Translations under genes and position numbers: made by a program | Shown here: positions 8,008 to 17,985 of the stretch, piece by piece | Layout of the letters: each line of letters begins with the position of its first letter | Numbering within the stretch: position 1 is the stretch's first letter | The notes under the pieces: generated by a model | Told to the model about the DNA's origin: nothing | The model's database searches: none | The model's input: only the letters and a program-made list of their open reading frames with translations | Assembly (NCBI RefSeq): GCF_003314995.1 | Contig: NZ_QNRH01000001.1 | Location: 62,001-126,000 of the forward strand | DNA from: Pseudochrobactrum asaccharolyticum | Lineage (GTDB): Bacteria; Pseudomonadota; Alphaproteobacteria; Rhizobiales; Rhizobiaceae | Direction of reading: 5' to 3' | DNA: 64,000 bases

Positions 8008-8862
8008 TTACAGGCCGTAACGCGACCACAGGCTCTTTTCCTCAAGCACATTCATCAGGCTTTCGCCTGCCGCACCAAGCAAATGACCGTGAGAAATGCC
8101 GCCGGTATTCTTGCGTCCCAGTAATCCGCGGGATGGTTGTATCAGGTTGAGTTTGGTTTTCTCACCATAGGCGGCGCGTAAGTGTGAACGCATATCGCCC
8201 AATCCGTCTACCAGTCCCAGTTGCAGGCCGGTGATCGCAGTCCAGAACTGGCCAGTGAACAGGTCGTCATTGTCCTGAAGTTTGGCACCACGGCGCGCTT
8301 TTACCATATCAATAAAGGTCTGGTGAATTTCCAGCTGCAATGCTTTGATGTGGTCCACATCTGATGCTTTTTCCGGTTGGAACGGATCCATCGTTGCTTT
8401 GTTTTTTCCCGCCGTATGGACGCGGCGCTCCACGCCGATTTTTTTAATCAGTTCGGTAAAGCCGAAAGAGGCTGACACAACACCGATGGAGCCGACAATG
8501 GAAGACGGATCAGCGATGATTTCATCACCGGCAACAGCAATCATATAGCCGCCGGATGCTGCCACATCCTCAACGAAAATATGGACTTTCTTGTTGTTTT
8601 CCTCAGCAAGATCACGGATGCGCTTATAGATCAGCCGTGACTGTACGGGCGAACCGCCGGGAGAATTGATGCTCAGCGCCACCGCAGGACTGTGCTTTGC
8701 CGTGAAGGCTTTTTCCAACTGGTTAGCAATGCCCTCAAGAGACAGGTTTTGCCGTAACGGGCTGTTGCCGGTCATAATGGCACCGCTGAGCCGGACAACC
8801 GGAATTTCAACTTGAGACGATTTGAAACGGCGCGGAATAACACGGCTGATAAGTGACGGCAC
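8008..8862 (-). CDS. sppA: S49-family peptidase (short SppA type)
   Basis: A protein of about 284 residues from a GTG at 8862, preferred because CGGAG lies seven bases before it. The longer frame (to 8916) starts inside the hairpin after nhaA. The catalytic Ser is Ser103 in VAASGGYMIAV, and the general base is probably Lys155 in AGKNKATMDPF, the Ser/Lys dyad of signal-peptide peptidases. NSPGGS and SIVGSIGV are further family motifs. Members degrade cleaved signal peptides or membrane protein fragments. Unlike E. coli SppA it is a single-domain form with only a weakly hydrophobic N-terminus. Substrates are unknown. Confidence 0.88.
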   Translation of the reverse strand: MPSLISRVIPRRFKSSQVEIPVVRLSGAIMTGNSPLRQNLSLEGIANQLEKAFTAKHSPAVALSINSPGGSPVQSRLIYKRIRDLAEENNKKVHIFVEDVAASGGYMIAVAGDEIIADPSSIVGSIGVVSASFGFTELIKKIGVERRVHTAGKNKATMDPFQPEKASDVDHIKALQLEIHQTFIDMVKARRGAKLQDNDDLFTGQFWTAITGLQLGLVDGLGDMRSHLRAAYGEKTKLNLIQPSRGLLGRKNTGGISHGHLLGAAGESLMNVLEEKSLWSRYGL

Positions 8863-8903
8863 AGATAATCTCCGGTGCGAAAAGCAGATGAAGAAGTGAA
8901 GTT

Positions 8904-8930
8904 CACCCGCTGTCATTATAACAGCGGGTG
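8904..8930 (-). terminator. Hairpin after nhaA
   Basis: A 10-bp perfect stem (CACCCGCTGT / ACAGCGGGTG) with a 7-base loop, starting 14 bases after the nhaA stop. No clear T-run follows on the minus strand, so termination is only likely, not certain. Confidence 0.5.
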
Positions 8931-8943
8931 AAAACAGGGTTTG

Positions 8944-10125
8944 TTATTTGGCAGCGCGATTGCGCGTTGTCATACGCAGCAAGGCATAACCAAAGACGGC
9001 AGAAGTGATGGAGCCGAGCAGAACGCCGATTTTGGTTTCACTGTGCAGCAGGTCATTGTCGAAGGACAACAAACCGATAAACAGGCTCATGGTGAAACCG
9101 ATACCGCAGAGCAGGGCCACGCCGTAGAGCTGTGTCCAGCTGGCACCCATCGGCTTGGTTGCAATACCCGCACGGATAGCCAGCCATGCGGCACCAAAGA
9201 CACCGAATTGCTTGCCTAAGAAGAGACCAAGCGCAATGCCGAGTGTCAGCGTGTCGCCGAGGATGGACGGGCTCATGCCTGCAAAAGAAACACCGGCATT
9301 GGCAAAACCAAAAATCGGCACGATCACAAAACCGACCCATTTTGCCAGAGCATGTTCCAATGTGTGCAGCGGCGAGCTCATATCATCCGGTCGGCCAAGC
9401 GCAGGCTTGATCGGAATAGTCAGAGCCGTCAGCACACCGGCTACAGTGGCGTGAACGCCGGAACGCAGCACGAAGAACCACAGCACAAAGCCGAGGATCA
9501 GATAGGGGGTGAGACGCATCACGCCCATCTTGTTGAGGATGAACATCAGTACAAAAACACCGGCGGCGCCTGCAAGATAGAGCGTGGAAATATCAGCGGT
9601 GTAGAACACAGCGATAATCGCAACAGCTGCAAGGTCGTCGAGAATGGCGAGCGTTGCCAGAAACACTTTCAGGCTGGTCGGTACACGAGGCCCGAGCAGG
9701 GAGAGTACACCGAGTGCGAAGGCAATATCGGTCGCGGAAGGAATAGCCCAGCCGCGGATAGTTTCCGGATTAGACCAGTTGAAGCCGGCAAAAATCAGTG
9801 CCGGAACAATCACACCGCCAGCTGCGGCAATGCCGGGCAGAGCGCGATTCGACCAGCTGGCAAGCTGACCATCGAGAAATTCGCGTTTGATTTCGAGACC
9901 AACAAGCAGGAAGAACACGGCCATCAGCGCATCATTAATCCAATGCAATACGCTCAACGGGCCGAGCTTCGTCTCGAGGCCTTGGAAATAGAAGTTCGAA
10001 AGCGGCGAATTGGCAACGATGAGCGCAAGTGCTGCGGCAATCATCAGGGCAATACCGCTGGCGGATTCACTGTCGAGCCAATGGCGTAGCGTTGAAAAGG
10101 GGCGCTTGGTCTGGCTTTGTGTCAT
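8944..10125 (-). CDS. nhaA: Na+/H+ antiporter NhaA
   Basis: NhaA exports Na+ or Li+ in exchange for protons across the inner membrane. The protein is 393 residues from ATG 10125, with about twelve hydrophobic helices. With this start the key acidic residues fall at the same numbers as in E. coli: Asp133 in PSATDIAF and Asp163-Asp164 in [10 protein letters not shown]. This supports both the function and the chosen start. An upstream ATG at 10167 would add 14 residues without a better ribosome site (AAAGG lies about ten bases before 10125). It is transcribed toward the sppA-like gene, separated by a hairpin. Confidence 0.96.
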   Translation of the reverse strand: MTQSQTKRPFSTLRHWLDSESASGIALMIAAALALIVANSPLSNFYFQGLETKLGPLSVLHWINDALMAVFFLLVGLEIKREFLDGQLASWSNRALPGIAAAGGVIVPALIFAGFNWSNPETIRGWAIPSATDIAFALGVLSLLGPRVPTSLKVFLATLAILDDLAAVAIIAVFYTADISTLYLAGAAGVFVLMFILNKMGVMRLTPYLILGFVLWFFVLRSGVHATVAGVLTALTIPIKPALGRPDDMSSPLHTLEHALAKWVGFVIVPIFGFANAGVSFAGMSPSILGDTLTLGIALGLFLGKQFGVFGAAWLAIRAGIATKPMGASWTQLYGVALLCGIGFTMSLFIGLLSFDNDLLHSETKIGVLLGSITSAVFGYALLRMTTRNRAAK

Positions 10126-10272
10126 CCGGTATCGGCCTTTCTTTGCGGGCGGCATTGGCAAATGCACAACCCTTATCTGTCCGGCGGGCTTCGCACTGTA
10201 ATCAATGCGCCGACCGGTTCAGACAGTCATTGTTTGCGGAAGAATGCGCTTCGGCCTCCTGAACGCCAGCTC

Positions 10273-11094
10273 TTATAAGCTGTCGCAACCATTAATGAGG
10301 TTTTCTGCGCGTGGCGTAAATTCATGGCCGGAACTTTTATGCAAAATTATTGCCGGTGCAAGGAAAACCGGAGCGCGGCTGCCTTTTATGCCCGTAATCA
10401 CGACACGAATGGCCGGTTCTTCCGGTCTGGCATGGATCGGGGTGATGGCAATGCTGCCAAAACGGCGTTGCAGGGCTGTCAGCATTTCACTCAAATTTGC
10501 GGGGCGGGCAATAATCGCAATTTGCCCGCGCGGACGCAAAATGCCGGAGGCGGTACGTATCCAGCTTTCAAACATGCCTTCATGCATCACATGGGCTTGC
10601 GCCTTCAGAGTGTCCGGCGTGGCACGGTCATGGCTCTGGTTAAAAGGCGGGTTCATAATCACATAGTCAAAGCTGTTATCGCTTAAGCCCGCTTTATGAC
10701 GGGCAGGGCCCGACATCGTGACATCTGCCTGCAAACAAGTGAGGCGGCCATGCATGTGGGCGTTTTCAGGCAAAGCACAGGATTTGTCCGCATAGAGCAG
10801 CATTTCCGGTGAGCGCTCAATCAGTGTCACCTGTGTCGCTACGCAGCGCGATGCGACGGCCAGTCCCGCAGCACCGGCACCGGCACCGAGATCCGCCACC
10901 TCGCCTTTAAAGCCTGCAGGAAGCGCACTTGCCAAAATCATTGCATCAATACCCGACCGGTGACCTTTCATGGAAGGCTGCACCAGATAGAACGCACCGC
11001 GATGAAAAGCGTCCAATGTTTCGCCGTAAGGCAGGGAATGAAGCGAGGAAGACATAGAGGCAGTGGTTTCCTGTCTGGCTGATATTGAGTTCAT
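10273..11094 (-). CDS. N6-adenine methyltransferase, TrmN6/YfiC-like
   Basis: A SAM-dependent methyltransferase of about 273 residues from ATG 11094. Motif I is VADLGAGAGAAGL (about 66-78), and the NPPF catalytic motif in YVIMNPPFNQS (about 144-154) marks amino-group methylation of adenine. The closest known role is modification of A37 in tRNA-Val, but the family also holds protein and rRNA enzymes. The frame runs far upstream to 11334 into the ispB promoter region, which is not credible. ATG 11094 and ATG 11055 (MSSSLHSLPYGE) are the realistic starts, the latter nearer the family N-terminus. It is divergent from ispB. Confidence 0.8.
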   Translation of the reverse strand: MNSISARQETTASMSSSLHSLPYGETLDAFHRGAFYLVQPSMKGHRSGIDAMILASALPAGFKGEVADLGAGAGAAGLAVASRCVATQVTLIERSPEMLLYADKSCALPENAHMHGRLTCLQADVTMSGPARHKAGLSDNSFDYVIMNPPFNQSHDRATPDTLKAQAHVMHEGMFESWIRTASGILRPRGQIAIIARPANLSEMLTALQRRFGSIAITPIHARPEEPAIRVVITGIKGSRAPVFLAPAIILHKSSGHEFTPRAENLINGCDSL

Positions 11095-11333
11095 CAAACC
11101 GGCTTTAACCGATTCTGTATATGGGGCGTTCGGGACACAAATAGGTTTGCTGACAGGAATTTGACATCTTATATCAGCGGAATGTGCTTTATTGTGCTGT
11201 GTGGCAATAGGCAACTCTTGCCTTTGGCAGGGCTTTTGGTGCATTTGACTCTTGAGCATAAAGGCAGCGTTGAATAATGTGCTGCTATAAAAACGGGTCT
11301 CATTATCAGGCCGCGTGAACTGGAGATATGGCA

Positions 11334-12350
11334 TTGGGTGTGGTTCTCAATCTCGATGAGAAAAAAAATCAGCAGGCGTCCATTCAGAAGCTGGTTGATC
11401 TGACGAAAGCGGATATGGGACGTGTCAATGCGCTTATACTGTCCAAGGCCGGTTCTGATGTTGAGATGATACCGGAAGTGGCCAATCATCTGATTTCATC
11501 CGGTGGCAAACGTTTGCGTCCGATGATGACGCTCGCCGCCGCAGCCATGTTCGGCTATGAGGGTGAAGGTCATGTGCAGCTCGCAACAAGCGTCGAATTT
11601 ATGCACACGGCTACCCTGTTGCATGATGATGTGGTGGATGAAAGCGACCTGCGTCGCGGCAAAAGCACGGCACGGATGATCTGGGGTAATCAGGCCAGCG
11701 TTCTGGTCGGTGACTTCCTGCTTGGTCAGGCGTTTAAAATGATGGTTGATGTCGGCTCGCTCGATGCGCTTGATGTGCTGGCAACCTCGGCTTCCGTGAT
11801 TGCGGAAGGTGAGGTGATGCAGCTCGCCGCCGCTAAAAATATGGAAACCACGGAAGATGAATATCTGGCCGTGATTAAAGCCAAGACTGCTGCGCTGTTT
11901 TCTGCTGCTGCCGAAGTCGGCCCGATCATTGCTGATGCATCGCGTGCCCATCGTCTGGCACTGCGCTCCTATGGTCTCAATCTCGGTCTTGCTTTCCAGC
12001 TGATTGATGATGCGCTGGATTACGGCGGCACGGCTGCTGACCTCGGCAAGAATGTCGGTGATGATTTCCGTGAAGGGAAAATCACCATGCCATTGTTGCT
12101 CAGCTATCGCCGTGGTTCTGAAGACGAACGTGCTTTCTGGAAATCTTCCATTGAGCAGGGCAATAATGATGATGAGGCTTTGCAAAAAGCGATCGGCCTG
12201 ATGACCAAACATGGTTCCATTGCGGACACCGTTCAGCGTGCCCGCCATTTTGGTGAAATCGCCCGCGATGCCTTGGCTCCTTTGCCACAGACACCGCAAA
12301 AAGATGCTCTGATTGATGTTATTGATTTCTGCATCAGCCGCGTAAACTGA
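11334..12350 (+). CDS. ispB: Polyprenyl (octaprenyl-type) diphosphate synthase
   Basis: A trans-prenyltransferase of 338 residues that makes the side chain of ubiquinone. The two Asp-rich motifs are intact: LLHDDVVDESDLRRG near residues 96-109 and LIDDALDY near 223-230. SSGGKRLRP binds diphosphate. Chain length cannot be read safely from sequence; many alphaproteobacteria use C50 rather than C40. I prefer the TTG at 11334, since GGAG at 11322-11325 is eight bases away and relatives start with GVV; the ATG at 11328 would be only two bases from that site. It ends just before a clear terminator and is divergent from the methyltransferase. Confidence 0.92.
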   Translation: MGVVLNLDEKKNQQASIQKLVDLTKADMGRVNALILSKAGSDVEMIPEVANHLISSGGKRLRPMMTLAAAAMFGYEGEGHVQLATSVEFMHTATLLHDDVVDESDLRRGKSTARMIWGNQASVLVGDFLLGQAFKMMVDVGSLDALDVLATSASVIAEGEVMQLAAAKNMETTEDEYLAVIKAKTAALFSAAAEVGPIIADASRAHRLALRSYGLNLGLAFQLIDDALDYGGTAADLGKNVGDDFREGKITMPLLLSYRRGSEDERAFWKSSIEQGNNDDEALQKAIGLMTKHGSIADTVQRARHFGEIARDALAPLPQTPQKDALIDVIDFCISRVN

Positions 12351-12357
12351 TTATTGA

Positions 12358-12394
12358 TCACTACCGGAACATGGTTCCGGTAGTGATGTTTTTT
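12358..12394 (+). terminator. Rho-independent terminator after ispB
   Basis: A 13-bp perfect stem (TCACTACCGGAAC / GTTCCGGTAGTGA) with a 3-base loop, followed by TGTTTTTTG, eight bases after the stop. Confidence 0.92.
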
Positions 12395-12496
12395 GAGAAT
12401 ACCCTCTTTTCCGGTCACATAAAAACCATGCCAACGCCGGATAGTCTCTCTGTTTTAAAAACAGGCTGGAAATTAAGAATTTAAGGGGAAGTGCCG

Positions 12497-14344
12497 ATGC
12501 AGCGGAAGACAGTTAAAGCCCGTGCTCTGGTTCTCGCACTGATGGCGGGAGTGGCTTTCGCTGCGGGCATGTCAGGAGCAGCTCAGGCTGCAACACCGGC
12601 AAAGGCGCCGGAGCAGAATGAGCCGGTGATTATATCGCGTGCGGGTTCTTTCCCTGGGGCTTATCTGGCGGGGCGTATTGCCGAGATCGACAATAATCTT
12701 CCCGTGGCAATTGCCTATTATCGTCAGGCGCTGGTGTTTGACCCGTCAAACCAGCCGATGAAACGCGACCTGCTGCTCTCTTACCTGACCGACGGTCAGC
12801 TGGATGAGGCGCTGCCATTCGCGCGTGCATTGAAAAACGAGCCGGAAGTTGAACGTTTCTCCCGCGTTGTTTTGGCGATCAAATCATTTAACGACAAACA
12901 TTACCGTACAGCCCGTACCAATCTGAAGCTGACCCAGCAATCGGAAATGGATCGCTTAGCGACAGGTCTGATGACCGCATGGACATTCTTCGGCGAAGGT
13001 CGTCCGAAAGATGCATTGGCTGCTGTTACCAAGCTGGACGGGCCGGTCTGGTACGATCTTTTCAAGACCTACACTTCGGCGTTGATTGCCGACAGTGCCG
13101 GTCAGACCAAAGAAGCTGATAAATTCTACGCGCAGGCTGTTGCGGATAAAGAAGGCGGCAGTGCTGCGCCTGATACCTATGAGCGTATCATTTATTCCTA
13201 TGCAGATTTCAAGCAGCGTCAGGGCGATAAAGCCGGTGCGATTAAGCTCGTAGAAGATGCAGAGCAGATCCTCAGCGGTCGTGTCATTCTGCGTGAAGTA
13301 CGCCAGAAGCTGGAAGCCGGTGAGAAGCTGGACCCGCAGGTGCGTACACCGCAGCAGGGCGCTGCTGAAGTGCTCTATTCTCTGGGCACAGCGATTAATC
13401 GCGGCGGGGCGGAAGCCTTTGCAACGATCTATCTGCAAATGTCGAATGAACTTCGCGCCAATAATGACGCAACGCTGTTCCAGTTGGGCGATATTGCCGC
13501 CAAGCTGCGCCAGCCGGAAAAAGCTATTCAATATTATGGCCGTGTTGCTGAAAAATCGCCTTACAAGCGTGATGCAGAAATGCAGCAGGCGCTCAATTTG
13601 GCTGATACCGGCAAGCCGGATGAAGCAATTGAGCACCTGAAAAACAACCTGCGCAGCAATGATAAGGACAACCGTTCTTATCTCGCACTGGGCGGTGTTT
13701 ATGCGCAGAAAGAAGACTGGGCAAATGCGGCAAAGACCTATGATCAGGCTGTTGCAGAGCTGAAAGAGCCAACCCGTCAGGACTGGCCGGTATTCTATCA
13801 GCGCGGTATTGCCTATGAGCGTCTGAAAGAGTGGGATAAGGCCGAGCCGAATTTCCGCAAAGCGCTGGAACTGTTCCCGAACCAGCCGCAGGTGATGAAT
13901 TATCTCGGTTATTCCTGGGTTGATCGCGGTGAAAATCTCGAAGAAGCAATGCTGATGATCCGCAAAGCTGTCGAGATGCGCCCGCAGGACGGCTATATTG
14001 TCGATTCTCTCGGCTGGGCTTATTACAAGCTTGGTCGCTATAATGAGGCGGTTGTCGAGCTTGAGAAAGCTGTCAAACTGCGTCCTGAAGACCCGACGAT
14101 CAATGATCATCTGGGCGATGCCTATTGGCAGGCAGGGCGCGGGCTGGAAGCCACTTTCCAGTGGAACCATGCTATTGCCGGTAAGCCGGAACCGGCTGAA
14201 CTCGCCAAGATCGAGAAAAAGCTGAAACATGGTCTGACGCAGACTGCGGAAGCGGATGTTAAAGATATTACGCCGGTAAAATCTGACACTGCGCCTGAAG
14301 CCAAAGTTGATGCCAAGCCTGCTGATCCTGCAGCCAAGCCGTAA
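12497..14344 (+). CDS. Exported tetratricopeptide-repeat protein
   Basis: A protein of 615 residues. A signal peptide is clear (basic MQRKTVKAR, hydrophobic ALVLALMAGVAFAAG, then AQA-A cleavage near residue 31-33). The rest is almost entirely TPR-like helical repeats. The best are near the C-terminus, e.g. AIAYYRQALVFDPSNQP, AEPNFRKALELFPNQPQV and AVVELEKAVKLRPEDP. The tail is Lys/Asp/Pro-rich and disordered. TPR proteins act as periplasmic scaffolds; the partner is unknown. ATG 12497 is chosen: AGGGGAA at 12484-12490 is six bases upstream, while the GTG at 12491 touches that site. It lies between ispB and glyQ, as in related genomes to my knowledge. Confidence 0.85.
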   Translation: MQRKTVKARALVLALMAGVAFAAGMSGAAQAATPAKAPEQNEPVIISRAGSFPGAYLAGRIAEIDNNLPVAIAYYRQALVFDPSNQPMKRDLLLSYLTDGQLDEALPFARALKNEPEVERFSRVVLAIKSFNDKHYRTARTNLKLTQQSEMDRLATGLMTAWTFFGEGRPKDALAAVTKLDGPVWYDLFKTYTSALIADSAGQTKEADKFYAQAVADKEGGSAAPDTYERIIYSYADFKQRQGDKAGAIKLVEDAEQILSGRVILREVRQKLEAGEKLDPQVRTPQQGAAEVLYSLGTAINRGGAEAFATIYLQMSNELRANNDATLFQLGDIAAKLRQPEKAIQYYGRVAEKSPYKRDAEMQQALNLADTGKPDEAIEHLKNNLRSNDKDNRSYLALGGVYAQKEDWANAAKTYDQAVAELKEPTRQDWPVFYQRGIAYERLKEWDKAEPNFRKALELFPNQPQVMNYLGYSWVDRGENLEEAMLMIRKAVEMRPQDGYIVDSLGWAYYKLGRYNEAVVELEKAVKLRPEDPTINDHLGDAYWQAGRGLEATFQWNHAIAGKPEPAELAKIEKKLKHGLTQTAEADVKDITPVKSDTAPEAKVDAKPADPAAKP

Positions 14345-14552
14345 TTCCGGTGACCTTTCAAAAAGGTCATAATTATTGAGATCAGGCTTTAAGCCTTGAC
14401 CGTTTAACGCGGAATAATTAGGACAAACTATCTGTTTTTCGGCGGGGCTGAGCTGTTATGGCTCAGCTTTCACCGTTTTCACCACGCATGATTTGCAAGA
14501 AGATCAGCTTTGACAGCTGATCTCGCTAAGAATGCTCCAATGAGGCCTTCCC

Positions 14553-15524
14553 GTGACTCGTATCATGACCAGCACATTGCCTGAACACCTGCATCCGACC
14601 CGCTCTTTTCAGGGCTTTATCATGGCGCTCCAGCACTACTGGGCGCAGCATGGCTGCACAATTTTGCAGCCTTACGATATGGAAGTAGGGGCGGGTACGC
14701 TGCATCCGTCCACCACTTTGCGCGCTCTGGGGCCAAAGCCGTGGAATGTTGCCTATGTGCAGCCGTCACGCCGTCCGAAAGACGGCCGCTACGGTGAAAA
14801 CCCGAACCGTATGCAGCATTACTACCAGTATCAGGTATTGCTGAAGCCAAGCCCGCCGAACCTGCAGGAGCTGTATCTCGGCTCGCTGAAGGCGATTGGC
14901 ATTGATACCGACCTGCACGATATCCGCTTTGTTGAGGATGACTGGGAAAATCCGACCACCGGCTCTTGGGGCTTGGGTTGGGAGTGCTGGTGCGATGGTA
15001 TGGAAATCTCGCAGTTCACTTATTTCCAGCAGGTTTGCGGTATCGAATGTTCACCGGTTGCCGGTGAGCTGACCTATGGTCTGGAACGTCTTGCTATGTA
15101 TGTGCAGGGCGTGGACAATGTTTATGACCTGAACTTTAATGGTCTCGAAGGCGAGGACAAGGTAACTTACGGTGACGTGTTCCTTCAGACCGAGCAGGAA
15201 TATTCGCGCTACAATTTCGAAATCGCCAATACCGATATGCTGCACCAGCATTTCATTGATGCGGAAGCGGAATGTAAAGCGGTTCTCGCTGCAGGTGCAC
15301 CACAAGAAGGTGCAACAGGGAACTTACACAAATGCGTATTCCCTGCTTACGATCAGGCGATTAAAGCCTCGCATATTTTCAATCTGATGGATGCCCGTGG
15401 TGTTATTTCGGTAACCGAGCGCCAGAGCTATATCCTGCGTGTGCGCAATCTTGCGCGCCAATGCGGTGAAGCCTTCCTTCAGACCGATGCCGGTGGCGTC
15501 AACTACAAGAACGAGACACGCTGA
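14553..15524 (+). CDS. glyQ: Glycine-tRNA ligase alpha subunit
   Basis: The alpha subunit of the alpha2beta2 bacterial glycyl-tRNA synthetase, holding the class II catalytic core. It has 323 residues from GTG 14553, which has GAGG seven bases upstream; ATG 14565 is a possible alternative. Strongly conserved blocks include [51 protein letters not shown] and [13 protein letters not shown]. Its stop overlaps an ATG in TGATG, the usual translational coupling to glyS. Here, however, the coupled ATG opens a short duplicated fragment instead of the full glyS, which starts 113 bases later. Confidence 0.96.
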   Translation: MTRIMTSTLPEHLHPTRSFQGFIMALQHYWAQHGCTILQPYDMEVGAGTLHPSTTLRALGPKPWNVAYVQPSRRPKDGRYGENPNRMQHYYQYQVLLKPSPPNLQELYLGSLKAIGIDTDLHDIRFVEDDWENPTTGSWGLGWECWCDGMEISQFTYFQQVCGIECSPVAGELTYGLERLAMYVQGVDNVYDLNFNGLEGEDKVTYGDVFLQTEQEYSRYNFEIANTDMLHQHFIDAEAECKAVLAAGAPQEGATGNLHKCVFPAYDQAIKASHIFNLMDARGVISVTERQSYILRVRNLARQCGEAFLQTDAGGVNYKNETR

Positions 15525-15680
15525 TGCCTGATTTACTGTTAGAATTGTTTTCGGAGGAAATTCCGGCACAGCCGTCCGCCCGCAACGAAGTGAGGACGGA
15601 CAATACAAAAAATAAGCATGCGGAGGGCGCACGCTGATGCCTGATTTACTGTTAGAGCTTTTTTCCGAGGAAATCCCAGC
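15518..15680 (+). repeat. 113-bp-offset microduplication of the glyS start
   Basis: A 50-bp segment beginning ACGCTGATGCCTGATTTACT occurs at 15518-15567 and again at 15631-15680, with six mismatches. All six are synonymous in the shared reading frame (15 codons). The 63-bp spacer contains an inverted repeat, CCGTCC...GGACGG, and ends with GGAGGG, which supplies a ribosome site for the second ATG. Confidence 0.9.
15524..15637 (+). CDS. 37-residue mini-ORF carrying the first 15 residues of GlyS
   Basis: The ATG at 15524 overlaps the glyQ stop (TGATG). It opens a frame of 37 codons whose first 15 residues, [15 protein letters not shown], equal those of GlyS; the other 22 residues are unrelated, polar and end HAEGAR. 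Its stop overlaps the true glyS ATG, again as TGATG. Two readings are possible: it is a decayed duplicate, or it is translated and passes ribosomes from glyQ to glyS. No independent ribosome site is evident for it. The sequence facts are certain; expression is unproven. Confidence 0.5.
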   Translation: MPDLLLELFSEEIPAQPSARNEVRTDNTKNKHAEGAR

Positions 15681-17808
15681 CCGCATGCAGCGTAAAGCTG
15701 CCGGTGATCTTAAAAAGATGATCACAGATGGTCTGGTTGAAGCTGGTCTGACCTATGAGGCGGCAACGCCTTACTGGACACCGCGTCGTCTGACTTTGGA
15801 TATTCGTGGTCTGACTGTGCGTTCAAAAGACGTGCATGAAGATATCAAAGGCCCGTCTGTTTCTGCGCCTGAGGCTGCAATTCAGGGCTTCCTGCGTAAA
15901 GCTGGCTTGAGCGATATTGCGCAGGCGCATGTGCATTCTGATCCGAAGAAGGGTGACTTCTACGTCGCCCATATCACCAAATCCGGACGTGCTGCGGAAG
16001 AAATTATCGCGGAACTGGTGCCGAATGTGGTGCAGAATTTCCCGTGGCCGAAATCCATGCGCTGGGGCAAGGCTTCGGCGCAGTCAGGTGCGATGCGCTG
16101 GGTACGTCCGCTGCAGTCGATCATTTGCCTGTTTGGTCCTGAAACCGAAGAAACTGTTGTGGTGGATTTTGAAGTCGGTGGCGTGCGCTCTGGCAACACC
16201 ACACATGGTCACCGTTTCATGAGCGATGGTCAGCCGATCACCGTGCGCCGCTTTGACGATTATGTCGAAAAGCTGGAAAAAGCGCATGTGGTGCTCGATG
16301 CTGAACGCCGTAAAGAAATCATTCTCACCGATGCCCGCAATCTGAGCTTTGCCTCCGGTCTGGAGCTGGTTGAAGACGAAGGCCTGCTGGAAGAAGTTTC
16401 CGGTCTGGTCGAGTGGCCGGTGGTATTGATGGGCGAATTTGAGGAAGAATTCCTCTCGATTCCGCCGGAAGTGATCCGTCTGACCATCCGTGCCAATCAG
16501 AAATGCTTTGTCACCCGCAAGCAGGGCGAGACAGATGCACTTTCCAACAAGTTCATTTTGATCTCCAATATTGCTGCCCGTGACGGTGGCAAAGAAATCG
16601 CTTTCGGTAACGGCAAGGTTGTGCGTGCACGCCTGTCCGATGCCTTGTATTTCTGGCATACCGATCAGGCAGATATGCCGGATATGGACAAGCTGAAAGC
16701 TTCCGCTGCGAAATTCGCGCTTGATCTGGCTAAGCCGCTTGATCAGCGCATGGCGCGTCTGGATTCGCTGAATGTGACCTTCCATGCCAAGCTCGGCACG
16801 CAGGGCGCGCGCGTGGCACGCATCAAGGCGCTTGCTGAGGCAATTGCACCGCTGGTCGGCGCAGATGTTACGCTGACTGCCCGTGCGGCAGTGTTGGCAA
16901 AAGCCGATTTGCAGACTGAAGTTGTCGGCGAGTTCCCTGAACTACAGGGTGCAATGGGCCACAAATATGCGCTTCTTCAGGGTGAAGATGCTGCTGTTGC
17001 AACCGCGCTTGAAGATCATTACAAGCCGCAGGGTCCGTCCGACCGCGTACCACGCGATCCGGTTTCGGTTGCCGTTGCGCTTGCGGATAAAATCGACACG
17101 CTTGTCGGTTTCTGGGCGATTGATGAAAAGCCGACAGGTTCGAAAGATCCTTATGCGCTGCGCCGTGCTGCCCTTGGTGTGATCCGCCTGATTTTGGAAA
17201 ATGATATCCGTGCGGAATTGAAAGCACTGATTGCACAGGCAGAAAAGCCGATGGCTTTGATTGAAGGTCTGGCATCAAAAGATGTTGGTGCTGACCTGCT
17301 GTCCTTCTTCCATGACCGTTTCAAAGTCTATCTGAAGGATGAAGGTGCACGCCACGATGCGATTGATGCAGTCCTGTCCGCCGATGCTGATAATCTGCTG
17401 CTGGTTGCCCGTCGTCTTGAAGCACTGATCGTTTTCATCAATGAGGAAGACGGCAAGAACCTGCTGGCAGGCACCAAGCGTGCAGCCAATATTCTCGGGG
17501 CAGAAGAGAAAAAAGGCACTGTCATTGCTGACAGTGTGGATGCCGCACTCTTCAACAATGAAGAAGAAAAAGCATTGTTTGCTGCGGTGCAGTCGGCAGA
17601 AACCAAAGCTGCTGCGGCCATTGCCAAGGAAGATTTCTCGGCAGCTATGTCGGCAATGGCCGAGCTGCGTGCACCGGTTGATGCCTTCTTTGACAAGGTG
17701 ATGGTCAATGATGAGAATGAAGCCATCCGCGCTAATCGCTTGGCATTGCTGGCTAAAATCCGTGTCGTAACCGGTCAGGTTGCTGATTTCTCAAAGATCA
17801 GCGGCTAA
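15637..17808 (+). CDS. glyS: Glycine-tRNA ligase beta subunit
   Basis: The beta subunit of the tetrameric glycyl-tRNA synthetase, 723 residues. It binds tRNA and includes a C-terminal anticodon-binding-like region. Family blocks are [18 protein letters not shown] at the N-terminus, [41 protein letters not shown] and [17 protein letters not shown]. The ATG has GGAGGG nine bases upstream, within the inserted spacer. It follows glyQ, but the two are separated by a 113-bp duplication rather than joined directly. It ends close to an interspersed repeat and a bidirectional terminator. Confidence 0.96.
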   Translation: MPDLLLELFSEEIPARMQRKAAGDLKKMITDGLVEAGLTYEAATPYWTPRRLTLDIRGLTVRSKDVHEDIKGPSVSAPEAAIQGFLRKAGLSDIAQAHVHSDPKKGDFYVAHITKSGRAAEEIIAELVPNVVQNFPWPKSMRWGKASAQSGAMRWVRPLQSIICLFGPETEETVVVDFEVGGVRSGNTTHGHRFMSDGQPITVRRFDDYVEKLEKAHVVLDAERRKEIILTDARNLSFASGLELVEDEGLLEEVSGLVEWPVVLMGEFEEEFLSIPPEVIRLTIRANQKCFVTRKQGETDALSNKFILISNIAARDGGKEIAFGNGKVVRARLSDALYFWHTDQADMPDMDKLKASAAKFALDLAKPLDQRMARLDSLNVTFHAKLGTQGARVARIKALAEAIAPLVGADVTLTARAAVLAKADLQTEVVGEFPELQGAMGHKYALLQGEDAAVATALEDHYKPQGPSDRVPRDPVSVAVALADKIDTLVGFWAIDEKPTGSKDPYALRRAALGVIRLILENDIRAELKALIAQAEKPMALIEGLASKDVGADLLSFFHDRFKVYLKDEGARHDAIDAVLSADADNLLLVARRLEALIVFINEEDGKNLLAGTKRAANILGAEEKKGTVIADSVDAALFNNEEEKALFAAVQSAETKAAAAIAKEDFSAAMSAMAELRAPVDAFFDKVMVNDENEAIRANRLALLAKIRVVTGQVADFSKISG

Positions 17809-17811
17809 TTA

Positions 17812-17913
17812 TAGCATTTCCAGCAAAAGTGCGAAGCGGTTTTGCGTTGGATAATGCGTAAAAACAAACAGTTACAGCGGTTCCAACGATTCAGTCTTAA
17901 CTGGAACCGCTGT
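17812..17913. repeat. Interspersed palindromic repeat, full copy
   Basis: About 102 bp from TAGCATTTCCAGCAAAAGTG to CTGGAACCGCTGT. The right half is a hairpin: ACAGCGGTTCCA pairs with TGGAACCGCTGT. It is nearly identical to the copy at 34052-34153 and close to those at 20182 and 39847. Confidence 0.85.
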
Positions 17914-17928
17914 CAACACATTGATAAG

Positions 17929-17964
17929 AAAAAGCCGGAGTGGTGAGAACCGCTCCGGCTTTTT
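17929..17964. terminator. Bidirectional terminator between glyS and pyrD
   Basis: AAAAGCCGGAG pairs with CTCCGGCTTTT across a 12-base loop, giving an A-run on one side and a T-run on the other. It serves convergent glyS and pyrD. Confidence 0.88.
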
Positions 17965-17985
17965 GATATTCAGCTTTTAAAAAAA

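Noticed and set aside
12956-14230. 424-codon open frame on the minus strand
   Set aside because: It lies fully inside the TPR gene on the other strand, has no ribosome site, and its low-complexity Ile/Arg/Phe-rich content is typical of a shadow frame.
14345-14552. Possible glycine riboswitch upstream of glyQ
   Set aside because: Only a small GACCTTT/AAAGGTC hairpin is visible, without paired glycine-aptamer architecture. Glycine riboswitches normally precede gcv genes.
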